Assembly (NCBI GenBank): GCA_026991005.1
Contig: JALXCH010000233.1
Span: 1-6,551 of the forward strand
Direction: 5' to 3'
Length of the DNA: 6,551 nt
Source: Calditrichia bacterium
Lineage (GTDB): Bacteria; Calditrichota; Calditrichia; RBG-13-44-9
Positions 1 through 6,414 of the stretch are shown here, in pieces. Under the pieces are notes generated by a model. The model had not been told where the DNA came from and did no database searches. It worked only from the letters and a program-made list of their open reading frames with translations. The first letter of the stretch is position 1. Each line of letters begins with the position of its first letter. The position numbers were made by a program, and so were the translations under genes.

Positions 1-10
1 ATTTTATAAG

Positions 11-91
11 GATTTGGGATTTGTTATTTGAATTTTGGGATTTGGGATTTGGAATTTTGTTTGTGATTTGGGATTTGTTATTTAGAATTTG
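11..91. repeat. Degenerate GGGATTT-type AT-rich repeat
   Basis: A low-complexity tract built from variations of TTTGGGA/GGGATTTG. TTTGGGA occurs four times (13-19, 34-40, 41-47, 67-73). A 19-base unit, GATTTGGGATTTGTTATTT, occurs twice exactly (11-29 and 65-83), 54 bases apart, each followed by a similar GAATTT stretch. There is no coding potential and no terminal inverted repeats. It may begin upstream of the window. It could be an intergenic repeat family member or a decayed slippage-expanded tract; no function is visible. Confidence 0.75.
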
Positions 92-181
92 TTTCCTTCA
101 TAAATATTCAAACAAATACATTTCTTGAAGAAAAATAGATCCCATTAAAACCCGTTATTATAAGAAATTTGTCACAAAACC

Positions 182-210
182 TTGACTTTCTTTCTCGAGA
201 GTAGTAATAT
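182..210 (+). promoter_or_regulatory. Sigma70-type promoter for the TonB-dependent receptor
   Basis: TTGACT (182-187) matches the -35 consensus at five of six bases. It is separated by exactly 17 bases from TAATAT (205-210), a good -10 hexamer. Transcription would start near 217, giving a leader of roughly 77 bases before the ATG at 294. The surrounding DNA is AT-rich, as expected of a promoter. An 11-base dyad, TTCTTGAAGAA (122-132), lies about 50 bases upstream and could be a weak operator or chance. The match is seen in the sequence; activity is inferred. Confidence 0.65.
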
Positions 211-220
211 TTAGAAAAAG

Positions 221-248
221 GTGTTACTTTTTGCTAAGAAAGTAACGC
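221..248 (+). promoter_or_regulatory. Stable hairpin in the 5' leader of the receptor mRNA
   Basis: GTTACTTT (223-230) and AAAGTAAC (239-246) are perfect inverted repeats. Pairing extends outward and inward to a 12-pair stem (221-232 with 237-248), including two G-U pairs, around a GCTA loop (233-236). It sits just after the predicted transcription start and has no U-run behind it, so it is not a terminator. A second GTAAC at 251-255 offers a weaker alternative partner for 223-227. It could be an mRNA-stabilising 5' hairpin, a protein-binding operator or part of a cis-regulatory leader. I do not recognise a riboswitch class. Confidence 0.5.
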
Positions 249-281
249 TTGTAACATAATGTGTCGGGTGCTAGCCAGCAA

Positions 282-287
282 AAGGAG
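282..287 (+). promoter_or_regulatory. Shine-Dalgarno site fixing the receptor start at 294
   Basis: AAGGAG lies six bases before the ATG at 294, an ideal spacing. The frame also has a GTG at 261, but that start has no comparable site in front of it and would put 11 non-signal-like residues before the signal peptide. The ATG at 294 is therefore preferred. Confidence 0.85.
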
Positions 288-293
288 CTTGTT

Positions 294-2684
294 ATGCAAC
301 TCATTTTACGATCCCTCCTTACCTTGCTTTTGTGCATTAATTTTCTAACTCCTGCCTTTGCTCACCTCACCGGCACAATTAAAGGGCTTGTGAAGGATGC
401 CCGCACCCACGATCCTTTGATTGGTGCGGAAATCGAAGTCCCCGGGAAACACCTGGGTACTACCACAGATTCCCTGGGGCATTTTTTTCTTTCGGGATTG
501 GATGAAGGCCGCTACCTGTTACGGGTGAGCTATATGGGCTATCAGCCTCAGGAAAAATCGATTCTGGTGCGTGCCGGGGAAATTACCCGGGTGGAGTTTA
601 ATCTGGAGCCCCGGCCCATACCTCTGGAGCAGGTGCTGGTGGAGGGAGAGCGGGTGTATTCTGCCGCTTCTTCGCGCAGCGTACGACAATTTGATATTAA
701 AATCCGCCCCACCCGCTCGGCACAGGACATGCTGAAGATGGTGCCGGGATTGTTCATTGCTCAGCACGCGGGAGGTGGAAAAGCAGAGCAAATCTTCCTG
801 CGCGGGTTCGACGCCGACCATGGAACAGACGTTGCCATTGATGTGGATGGCATTCCCGTGAATATGGTCACCCATGGGCATGGCCAGGGGTATGCCGATT
901 TGCATTTTTTAATTCCCGAGGTGGTAGAAGGTATCGAAGTGTTTAAGGGGCCTTATTTCGTCCAATTTGGTAATCTGGCTACTGCCGGAGCAGTGCATTT
1001 TAGCACCAGAGATCATCTGGAAAAAAATTTGCTCCGTCTGGAGGTGGGGCAATTTCGCACCACTAAAGCCACAGCCCTGTTACAACTCCCCATCGAGAGT
1101 TACCGGCAGAACGCTTATTTTGCCGTCCAGTATTACCAGTCCGATGGCCCCTTCGAGAGTCCCCAGAATTTTAAGCGATTAAATCTTTTCGGCAAATTTC
1201 ATGTGCATCTCTCCGAGCGGAGTAAATTGGCTTTTACGGTGAACACCTTTGGTTCTGCCTGGAACGCCTCGGGGCAAATTCCCGAACGGGCGGTTCGGCG
1301 GGGACTGATTTCCCGTTTTGGTGCCATCGACGATCTGGAAGGAGGAACCACAGCCCGGCAAAATGTGAACCTGCTCTATTCCCTGAGGGGACGACACAAC
1401 AACCAGTTTCAAATTCAAGCCTGGGCTTCGAATTACAATTTTAAATTATTCTCCAATTTCACCTTTTTTCTCCGCGACACCACCCATGGAGACATGATTG
1501 AGCAGGTGGACCGTCGGCGGTTGCTGGGTGTAAATAGCCAGTACCGGATGTCCGGCAAATTGGGGAATTACTTTCACACCAGCCGTTTTGGGGGTGGGTT
1601 CCGCCAGGACAACATCGCGGTGGGATTGTGGCACAGTCCGGGACGGGTGCGGCAGCAGGTGTTTGGCGATGTCCGCGTGGCCGAACAAAATCTCTATTTC
1701 TGGTACCAGGAGGAGATTCTCTTCAGTACCTATTTCCGCATGCAACTTAGTTTACGAGGCGATTATTTCACCTTCAACGTGGATGACCGCCTGGATGACC
1801 CCGCGCAGCCCGACAATGGGTTGCCCCACGCTTCCGGATTTGCGCAAGAGGCCATTTTGAGTCCCAAACTTAATCTGGTGTTCAGTCCCACCTCTGCAGT
1901 GGATATTTTTTTGAACACCGGTAGCGGGTTTCATTCCAATGATGCCCGGGACGTGGTGATGGGGCAAAAAATGAAAGACATAACTCATGCCATGCGCGCA
2001 AAAGGTGCGGGCGAAGCGGATATTGCCGCAGCGTTGCAGGCGCGCCATTTCGATCCCGCCCAGGCCAATATCCGTACCCTGCCCCGGGCGGTGGGAGGAG
2101 AATTGGGATTACGTGCCCGGTTAGGACATCGCGTTAATCTTGGCCTGGCAGCCTGGTTGCTGGATATGGAAGAAGAGCTGGTATATGTGGGAGATGAAGG
2201 AACCACCGAAATCAGCGGACCGACCCGCCGCTGGGGAGTGGATCTGGAACTACGGATGAAGTTGCTCCCTTACCTATGGCTGGATGCCGATGTTAACCAG
2301 GCACACGCCCGCTACAAAGATTTACCCGAAGGGGAAAACTACGTCCCCCTGGCACCGCGACTTACCTCCACGGGCGGGCTCACTTTTATTCATCCCAAAG
2401 GATGGGAAGGGGCACTGCGCTATCGCTGGATGACCGACCGGCCGGCAAATGAAGACAACACTGTGGTGGCGTATGGTTACACGGTGTGGGATGCCACCGT
2501 TGGGTATCGGTTTGGAGCGTACAAGATTTCCCTCATGGTGGAAAATATTCTGGATGCGGAATGGAACGAAGCCCAGTTCGACACGGAAAGCCGGTTGCCG
2601 GGAGAAGCAGAGCCGGTTTCCGAAATTCATTTCACCCCCGGAAATCCCCGAAACGTGCGGGTGCAACTCTCCTACACGTTTTGA
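294..2684 (+). CDS. TonB-dependent outer-membrane receptor with carboxypeptidase-regulatory-like N-domain
   Basis: A 796-residue outer-membrane receptor that would import a scarce ligand using TonB-ExbB-ExbD energy. Residues 1-23 are a signal peptide ending in AFA. Residues about 27-104 form a CarboxypepD_reg-like beta-sandwich (GTIKGLV... ending in VEFNLEP). LEQVLVEGER (about 111-120) is a probable TonB box. The plug runs from about 130 to 245, with VPGLFI, RGFDADHGTD (170-179), VDGIPVN and EVFKGP. The rest is the beta-barrel, ending in the outer-membrane assembly signal SYTF with a terminal Phe. The plug is unusually histidine-rich (H158, H176, H194, H196, H204; HGHGQGYADLH). No SusD-like lipoprotein follows, so it is not a SusC-type glycan importer pair. 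The gene is monocistronic by context and converges with the next gene. The substrate is unknown; metal or metallophore uptake is a guess from the histidines. The family assignment is firm. Confidence 0.95.
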   Translation: MQLILRSLLTLLLCINFLTPAFAHLTGTIKGLVKDARTHDPLIGAEIEVPGKHLGTTTDSLGHFFLSGLDEGRYLLRVSYMGYQPQEKSILVRAGEITRVEFNLEPRPIPLEQVLVEGERVYSAASSRSVRQFDIKIRPTRSAQDMLKMVPGLFIAQHAGGGKAEQIFLRGFDADHGTDVAIDVDGIPVNMVTHGHGQGYADLHFLIPEVVEGIEVFKGPYFVQFGNLATAGAVHFSTRDHLEKNLLRLEVGQFRTTKATALLQLPIESYRQNAYFAVQYYQSDGPFESPQNFKRLNLFGKFHVHLSERSKLAFTVNTFGSAWNASGQIPERAVRRGLISRFGAIDDLEGGTTARQNVNLLYSLRGRHNNQFQIQAWASNYNFKLFSNFTFFLRDTTHGDMIEQVDRRRLLGVNSQYRMSGKLGNYFHTSRFGGGFRQDNIAVGLWHSPGRVRQQVFGDVRVAEQNLYFWYQEEILFSTYFRMQLSLRGDYFTFNVDDRLDDPAQPDNGLPHASGFAQEAILSPKLNLVFSPTSAVDIFLNTGSGFHSNDARDVVMGQKMKDITHAMRAKGAGEADIAAALQARHFDPAQANIRTLPRAVGGELGLRARLGHRVNLGLAAWLLDMEEELVYVGDEGTTEISGPTRRWGVDLELRMKLLPYLWLDADVNQAHARYKDLPEGENYVPLAPRLTSTGGLTFIHPKGWEGALRYRWMTDRPANEDNTVVAYGYTVWDATVGYRFGAYKISLMVENILDAEWNEAQFDTESRLPGEAEPVSEIHFTPGNPRNVRVQLSYTF

Positions 2685-2849
2685 GCAGTGTAGAGTCGGT
2701 TTGAGCTGCCAGATGAGCTGATTCGAAGCGGTGGAAAGAGTGAGGAGCACCAGGCTATTTTTAAAATGAGATTTGAGACCGCTGCGGATTGCCCTGCCTT
2801 CTTCGAAAGCTCGGGAGTCTGGGGAAAACTTCAAAAATAGGGTTTTAGC

Positions 2850-2878
2850 CCAACGGTTTGGCCAGAGCCAATAGTTGG
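2850..2878. terminator. Imperfect hairpin between convergent genes, possible bidirectional terminator
   Basis: CCAAC (2850-2854) pairs with GTTGG (2874-2878), and inside it TTGGC (2858-2862) pairs with GCCAA (2867-2871) around a CAGA loop. The two stems are separated by a 3/2-base internal loop. It lies in the 215-base gap where the receptor and ribonuclease transcripts converge, a sensible place for termination. No T-run follows immediately on either strand: the nearest on the + strand is at about 2895-2901. It is therefore not a canonical intrinsic terminator. No gene is seen in 2685-2899. Confidence 0.25.
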
Positions 2879-2899
2879 TAGAGAGGTAACAGAGATTTT

Positions 2900-4312
2900 T
2901 TATTGAGATTGCAGGGTGTATCTTTCCCCATAGCGCACAATGGTGGTGCGGAATCCGTTTTCCTCCAGCAGCTGTTGCAAATGTTTTTGGGCGGGTGGTT
3001 CTCCGTGTACCAGAAAAATGCGCTTCAAACGGCGGTAATCCAGTTGCCGAACGTAGTTTAAAATCTCCTGGTAATCGGCATGGGCGCTGAAAGCGTGCAA
3101 CGTTTCCACCCGGGCGTTTAAACGGTAGAAATCCCCCAGAATACGCACTTCTTTGTGCTTCTCCTGAATTTTCCGTCCCAGGGTATGTTCGGCCATGAAG
3201 CCAACAATCAATATGGTGTTGCGCCAATCCTGAATGTTGTGTTTTAAATGATGCAGAATACGACCTGCTTCGCACATCCCCGAGGAAGAAATGATTATAG
3301 CAGGCCCTTTCAAATCGTTCAGGGCTTTGCTTTCGGATTCGCTTACGATGTAGTGCAACTCTTCAAACCCAAAAGGATTCTTGTGATGTTCTAAAAAGGC
3401 GCGGCGAGTCTCTTCGTCGTAACATTCCTGATGCACTCGAAATATGGAGGTGGCACTCGTGGCCATGGGGCTGTCCACGTACACCGGGATGTGAGGAATT
3501 CGCCCCTGGTCGTGGAGGAGGTGAATGAAGTACACCAGTTCCTGGGTGCGTTCGATGGCGAAAGCGGGGATGATGATTTTTCCTCCGTGTTTTACGGTGC
3601 GGTTGATGATGTTGGCCAGTTTGTCCATGTCAGATTCGATGGGATCGTGCAGGCGATCGCCGTAGGTGCTTTCCAGTACCAGATAATCCACGGGAGGTAA
3701 AATTTCGGGATCGCGGAGAATGGGCAGCCCTTTTCGCCCCAGGTCTCCGGTAAACCCAATGCGCAGGTGCTGCCCGTTACGATGGAGCTCCAGGTAAGCC
3801 ATGGCCGAACCCAGAATGTGCCCGGCATCATAAAAGGTTACCCGTGCCCCGTCGGCAATGTAAAGGGGGCGATGGTAGGAAATCGTAACAAAATAGTTCA
3901 AACTTTCCACCACGTCCGCTTCGGTGTAGAGCGGTTGTTTGTCGAAGGGTTCACCTTTTTTGCGCGCCCGTTTGCGCAAATATTCCAGGTCTTTGGCCTG
4001 GATGTGGGCAGAATCCATCATAACCAGACTGGCAAGGTCGCGGCTGGCCGGTGTGGTGTAAATATTTTCCTGAAACCCTTTGCGGGGAAGTAAAGGGATT
4101 AAACCGCAATGGTCGAAATGGGCGTGGGTAAGGATTGCCGCACGGAGTTGGGAGGCATCGAACGTCCAGTTTCGGTTTTTCTCCTCCGCTTCGCGCCGCC
4201 GCCCCTGAAAGGCACCGCAATCCACCATGATGGTTTCACCTCCAAACTCCACAAAATGTTTAGAACCCGTTACCTCTTCTGCTCCCCCGTGGGAAAACAA
4301 TGTGGCCTGCAT
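2900..4312 (-). CDS. Metallo-beta-lactamase/beta-CASP ribonuclease (CPSF73/YSH1-like)
   Basis: A 470-residue cytoplasmic, zinc-dependent RNA-processing nuclease of the COG1236 type, related to Thermus TTHA0252 and eukaryotic CPSF73. All metallo-beta-lactamase motifs are present: VDCG (D31), THAHFDHCG (H63, H65, D67, H68), AGHILGS (H165) and FTGDLGR (D190). The beta-CASP region follows, with LESTYGDR (E214), PAFAIERTQE, VDSPMA and SSSGMCEAGR. It closes with the C-terminal RMMBL part carrying AFSAHAD (H411) and LVHGEP (H436). There is no N-terminal KH extension as in archaeal relatives. Family members act as endo- and/or 5'-3' exoribonucleases, and the exact activity here is unknown. The start is the ATG at 4312, which has GGAGG eight bases upstream; a GTG at 4339 in frame is less likely. 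It is transcribed alone, divergent from the esterase. No catalytic residue is missing. Confidence 0.94.
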   Translation of the reverse strand: MQATLFSHGGAEEVTGSKHFVEFGGETIMVDCGAFQGRRREAEEKNRNWTFDASQLRAAILTHAHFDHCGLIPLLPRKGFQENIYTTPASRDLASLVMMDSAHIQAKDLEYLRKRARKKGEPFDKQPLYTEADVVESLNYFVTISYHRPLYIADGARVTFYDAGHILGSAMAYLELHRNGQHLRIGFTGDLGRKGLPILRDPEILPPVDYLVLESTYGDRLHDPIESDMDKLANIINRTVKHGGKIIIPAFAIERTQELVYFIHLLHDQGRIPHIPVYVDSPMATSATSIFRVHQECYDEETRRAFLEHHKNPFGFEELHYIVSESESKALNDLKGPAIIISSSGMCEAGRILHHLKHNIQDWRNTILIVGFMAEHTLGRKIQEKHKEVRILGDFYRLNARVETLHAFSAHADYQEILNYVRQLDYRRLKRIFLVHGEPPAQKHLQQLLEENGFRTTIVRYGERYTLQSQ

Positions 4313-4320
4313 GCGCACAA

Positions 4321-4325
4321 CCTCC
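4321..4325 (-). promoter_or_regulatory. Shine-Dalgarno site fixing the ribonuclease start at 4312
   Basis: On the minus strand GGAGG lies eight bases before the ATG at 4312-4310. This favours that start, and a 470-residue protein beginning MQATLFSHGG, over the in-frame GTG nine codons further upstream. Confidence 0.8.
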
Positions 4326-4508
4326 GGTTTTAGAATCACTTTTTTTTGAGAGATATTCTCATTCCGTCTCTCTTCCAGGAATAGTAAAAAAAGGTGCCCC
4401 AGGAAAAAAGAATTATTTTCGAAAATCGCGTGGTTAAAGGGTGTAGAAACCCGATGGTAAAACCAAAATCGTTTTTGCGTGTTTTGTGCGAAATTTCGTT
4501 TTAACTTC

Positions 4509-4553
4509 TGGTTGTTTTAACAACGCACCATTTCATATCAGTTGACACAACCA
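4509..4553 (+). promoter_or_regulatory. Overlapping inverted repeats just upstream of the esterase
   Basis: GTTGTTTTAACAAC (4511-4524) is a compact inverted repeat: a 5-pair stem with a TTTA loop. The left arm, TGGTTGT (4509-4515), is also perfectly complementary to ACAACCA (4547-4553). CAAC (4521-4524) can pair with GTTG (4541-4544) inside that longer hairpin. The two folds are mutually exclusive. The second encloses the TTGACA at 4542-4547. It could be an operator or a leader switch, or simple repetition of a GTTG/CAAC-rich sequence. No known regulator site or riboswitch is recognised. Confidence 0.3.
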
Positions 4554-4572
4554 AAAACCTGATCTTGTAGCC

Positions 4573-6132
4573 ATGAGAAAATCGCATGTTGCCTTCTCAA
4601 TTGTAATTTTATTAGCACTCTCGATTTATCTTCCGGCGCAATACCGATATGTGCGGACTCTGTTTCCCGGAAGCACGATGTTGCCCGATATCGTATACCA
4701 GGTCGCACCGGCGTTGCAATCCCCTTATCGGCTGGAGGATAATACGGTTCCGGATAGTTTGCGTCTGGATTTGTTCCTTCCGCTGGGGGACACGCTCACG
4801 CGACGGCCGGCGGTCATCTTTGCCCATTCCGGTGCTTTTTTACAGGGGAATCGCCACCACAACGATATGATGGCTTTTTGCGATTCTCTGGCGCGGAAAG
4901 GATACGTCACCGCGACCATCGATTACCGCCAGGGGTTCGAAATTTTCAGCAATAACACCCCCATGCATGCCACCCGGGCAGTGTACCGCGGTTTTCAGGA
5001 CGGCCGGGCAGCGGTGCGCTACTTACGTGCCCATGCCGATGATTTCGGGATTGATTCCAGCCGCATCTATTTTGCCGGAAGCAGCGCCGGCGCTTTCATA
5101 GCCCTGCACCTGCTGTACATGGATCGACCCCAGGAACGTCCTCCGGAAACGTTTCAGGTAGATTACTGGGATCCGCTGTACGGGAACCAGACGGCGCCCG
5201 ATCTGGGAGATTTTGACATCGGCTGGAATCTGGGTGTCCGCGGTACTCCCGATGCGGCTGTTTCCCTGTGGGGTGCCGTGAAAGATACCCTTCTCATTGA
5301 TGAAGATAACCTGCAACCTCTTTATCTCGCCCATGGCGAAGCAGATCCTGTGGTGCCATTTACTCAGGGGCATCCTTTTGGTTACCCTCTGTTTCCGGAG
5401 GTTCAGGGAAGTGCTTTGATTGCGCAGCGGCTCACTCATTTAAATGCGGCTAATTTCGAAACCTATTTTGTACCCGGTGCGGGACACGAATTTTACGGGA
5501 CTTCCAACGGAAGCTGGACAAACGGTAGCGGCGGAAATGCCTACTGGGATACTCTCGTTGTGCGGATTACTCAATTCCTCTGGCGGCAACACAAACCCAC
5601 TGCCGCTTTCAGTTTCTCTGTTCAGGATAGTTTTACCGTGGCGTTTACCAATCAAAGTACAGACCTGCGGCGCTGCACCTGGGATTTTGGAGACAGTACC
5701 TTGAGCCATGAGGTGCATCCCCTGCACACTTTCCCCGGAGCGGGAAACTATCGGGTGCGGTTGTATGTGGAGAATGCCATCCAGAGCTGGGACACGCTTT
5801 CGCAGGTGGTCTCTTTGCAGCCGTTAGCTCTGGCAGAGAATCGGGAGAGAGTGCCAGAGCCCGTAGTGGAGGTGTTTCCTAATCCGTTCAATCTGAACAC
5901 GCGCATTCATTTCGTTTTACAGCAGGCACAGGAGGTGCATCTGGAAATTTTCAACCTTCGGGGACAGCGAATTCGTTCTCTTCTCCATCGCTGGTTAGCG
6001 CCGGGCCGTTACACCGTTCTCTGGAATGGATGCGATGCTTCGGGACGTCCCGTGGCCTCAGGAGTGTACCTCTGCCGTTTGAAAGGGACATCTGGCTCCT
6101 CCTTTACCGGCAGGGTTATTCTTTTAAAATAA
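4573..6132 (+). CDS. Secreted alpha/beta-hydrolase (esterase) with PKD domain and T9SS type-A sorting tail
   Basis: A 519-residue exported hydrolase, probably a carboxylesterase of the Aes/BD-FAE kind. Residues 1-22 are a signal peptide (cut near LPA|Q). The alpha/beta-hydrolase domain spans about 45-340. It has an oxyanion motif HSGAF (85-89), nucleophile elbow GSSAG with Ser171, a probable acid Asp258 in HGEADPVVP, and catalytic His305 in GAGHEF. Residues about 342-416 are a PKD domain with WDFGDST (370-376). Residues about 434-519 are a T9SS type-A/FlgD-Ig-like sorting domain (FPNPFN, IFNLRGQ, GRPVASGVY, ending VILLK), so the enzyme should cross the outer membrane by T9SS and be released or surface-anchored. 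The natural ester is unknown; a plant-polymer acyl ester is possible. No clear Shine-Dalgarno precedes the ATG, unlike the two neighbouring genes, but the signal peptide supports this start. Unusual are Cys487 and Cys501 in the tail. Confidence 0.9.
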   Translation: MRKSHVAFSIVILLALSIYLPAQYRYVRTLFPGSTMLPDIVYQVAPALQSPYRLEDNTVPDSLRLDLFLPLGDTLTRRPAVIFAHSGAFLQGNRHHNDMMAFCDSLARKGYVTATIDYRQGFEIFSNNTPMHATRAVYRGFQDGRAAVRYLRAHADDFGIDSSRIYFAGSSAGAFIALHLLYMDRPQERPPETFQVDYWDPLYGNQTAPDLGDFDIGWNLGVRGTPDAAVSLWGAVKDTLLIDEDNLQPLYLAHGEADPVVPFTQGHPFGYPLFPEVQGSALIAQRLTHLNAANFETYFVPGAGHEFYGTSNGSWTNGSGGNAYWDTLVVRITQFLWRQHKPTAAFSFSVQDSFTVAFTNQSTDLRRCTWDFGDSTLSHEVHPLHTFPGAGNYRVRLYVENAIQSWDTLSQVVSLQPLALAENRERVPEPVVEVFPNPFNLNTRIHFVLQQAQEVHLEIFNLRGQRIRSLLHRWLAPGRYTVLWNGCDASGRPVASGVYLCRLKGTSGSSFTGRVILLK

Positions 6133-6240
6133 TTTTACCTGGTATCCTATTTTTTGAAATACATGTTTAATTGTTAAAAGGCCTTGTTCTTTAGTTTTTT
6201 GAGTGTTGCCTGCTGAACATTCCGAAAGTTTTTATTCTTC

Positions 6241-6270
6241 CACAAGCTACGGTTCATTCCGGAGCTTTTG
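6241..6270 (+). terminator. Probable intrinsic terminator of the esterase gene
   Basis: AAGCTACGG (6244-6252) pairs with CCGGAGCTT (6259-6267) around a six-base TTCATT loop, with one A-G mismatch. Outer pairs extend it to 6241-6270 after one more mismatch. A short TTTT (6266-6269) coincides with the 3' arm. It lies about 110 bases after the stop at 6132. The short U-run makes it imperfect. Confidence 0.4.
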
Positions 6271-6397
6271 CCAGGAAGTTCTTCTAAAGCACATAAATTG
6301 TCTGCGGACTACCTCTAAACTTTCGCCAGGCGATTGGGTTTGTGGTTAAATTCCGGGTAAGCTTTTGTAAATCCCTTTATAAAGTGCTAAACAGTAA

Positions 6398-6414
6398 TTC
6401 CCTTATTGAGGGAA
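6398..6414. promoter_or_regulatory. Perfect six-pair hairpin ahead of the asnB-like gene
   Basis: TTCCCT (6398-6403) and AGGGAA (6409-6414) form a perfect inverted repeat around a five-base TATTG loop, 100 bases before the ATG at 6515. No T-run follows, so it is not an intrinsic terminator. It may be an operator or a leader structure, or chance. Confidence 0.25.

Larger units (their letters stand above)
4313..4572. other. Divergent intergenic region with several short palindromes
   Basis: These 260 bases must carry promoters for both flanking genes. I see no ORF. Perfect palindromes occur at 4415-4426 (ATTTTCGAAAAT) and 4489-4498 (CGAAATTTCG), and both contain the CGAAA half. A nested hairpin lies at 4431-4465: TGGTT/AACCA enclosing GGGT/ACCC. 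A TGAGA/TCTCA hairpin (4347-4361) lies in the ribonuclease leader. On the minus strand, TACTAT (4386-4381) is a possible -10 but has only a T-rich stretch at -35. On the plus strand, TTGACA (4542-4547) is a perfect -35, but the base run 17 away (TTGTAG) is a poor -10 and is almost on top of the start codon. No promoter can be called with confidence. Confidence 0.45.

Noticed and set aside
11..91. CRISPR array
   Set aside because: The repeats are very short, degenerate and AT-rich, without regular spacers of unique sequence.
261..293. GTG at 261 as the receptor start
   Set aside because: There is no ribosome site at proper spacing, and it would add 11 residues before an otherwise ideal signal peptide. 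The ATG at 294 has AAGGAG six bases upstream.
294..2684. SusC-type polysaccharide importer
   Set aside because: No SusD-like gene follows, and the plug motifs and length (796 residues) fit ordinary TonB-dependent receptors better than the roughly 1000-residue SusC group.
2730..2762. GGTG/CACC hairpin followed by TTTTT as receptor terminator
   Set aside because: Only four pairs around a 14-base loop, with extra bases between the stem and the T-run; not stable enough to call.
2322..3275. 317-codon open frame on the minus strand across the receptor 3' end, the gap and the ribonuclease 3' end
   Set aside because: It overlaps two clear genes, one antisense and one in another frame. Its translation shows no domain, motif or signal peptide, and its composition is typical of a frame shadow.
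4313..4339. GTG at 4339 as the ribonuclease start
   Set aside because: The ATG at 4312 has GGAGG at eight-base spacing, and the family core starts right there (MQATLFSHGGAEEVTGS).
6323..6333. TCGCCAGGCGA palindrome as a hairpin
   Set aside because: The single-base centre leaves only a three-pair stem once a loop is allowed; probably chance.
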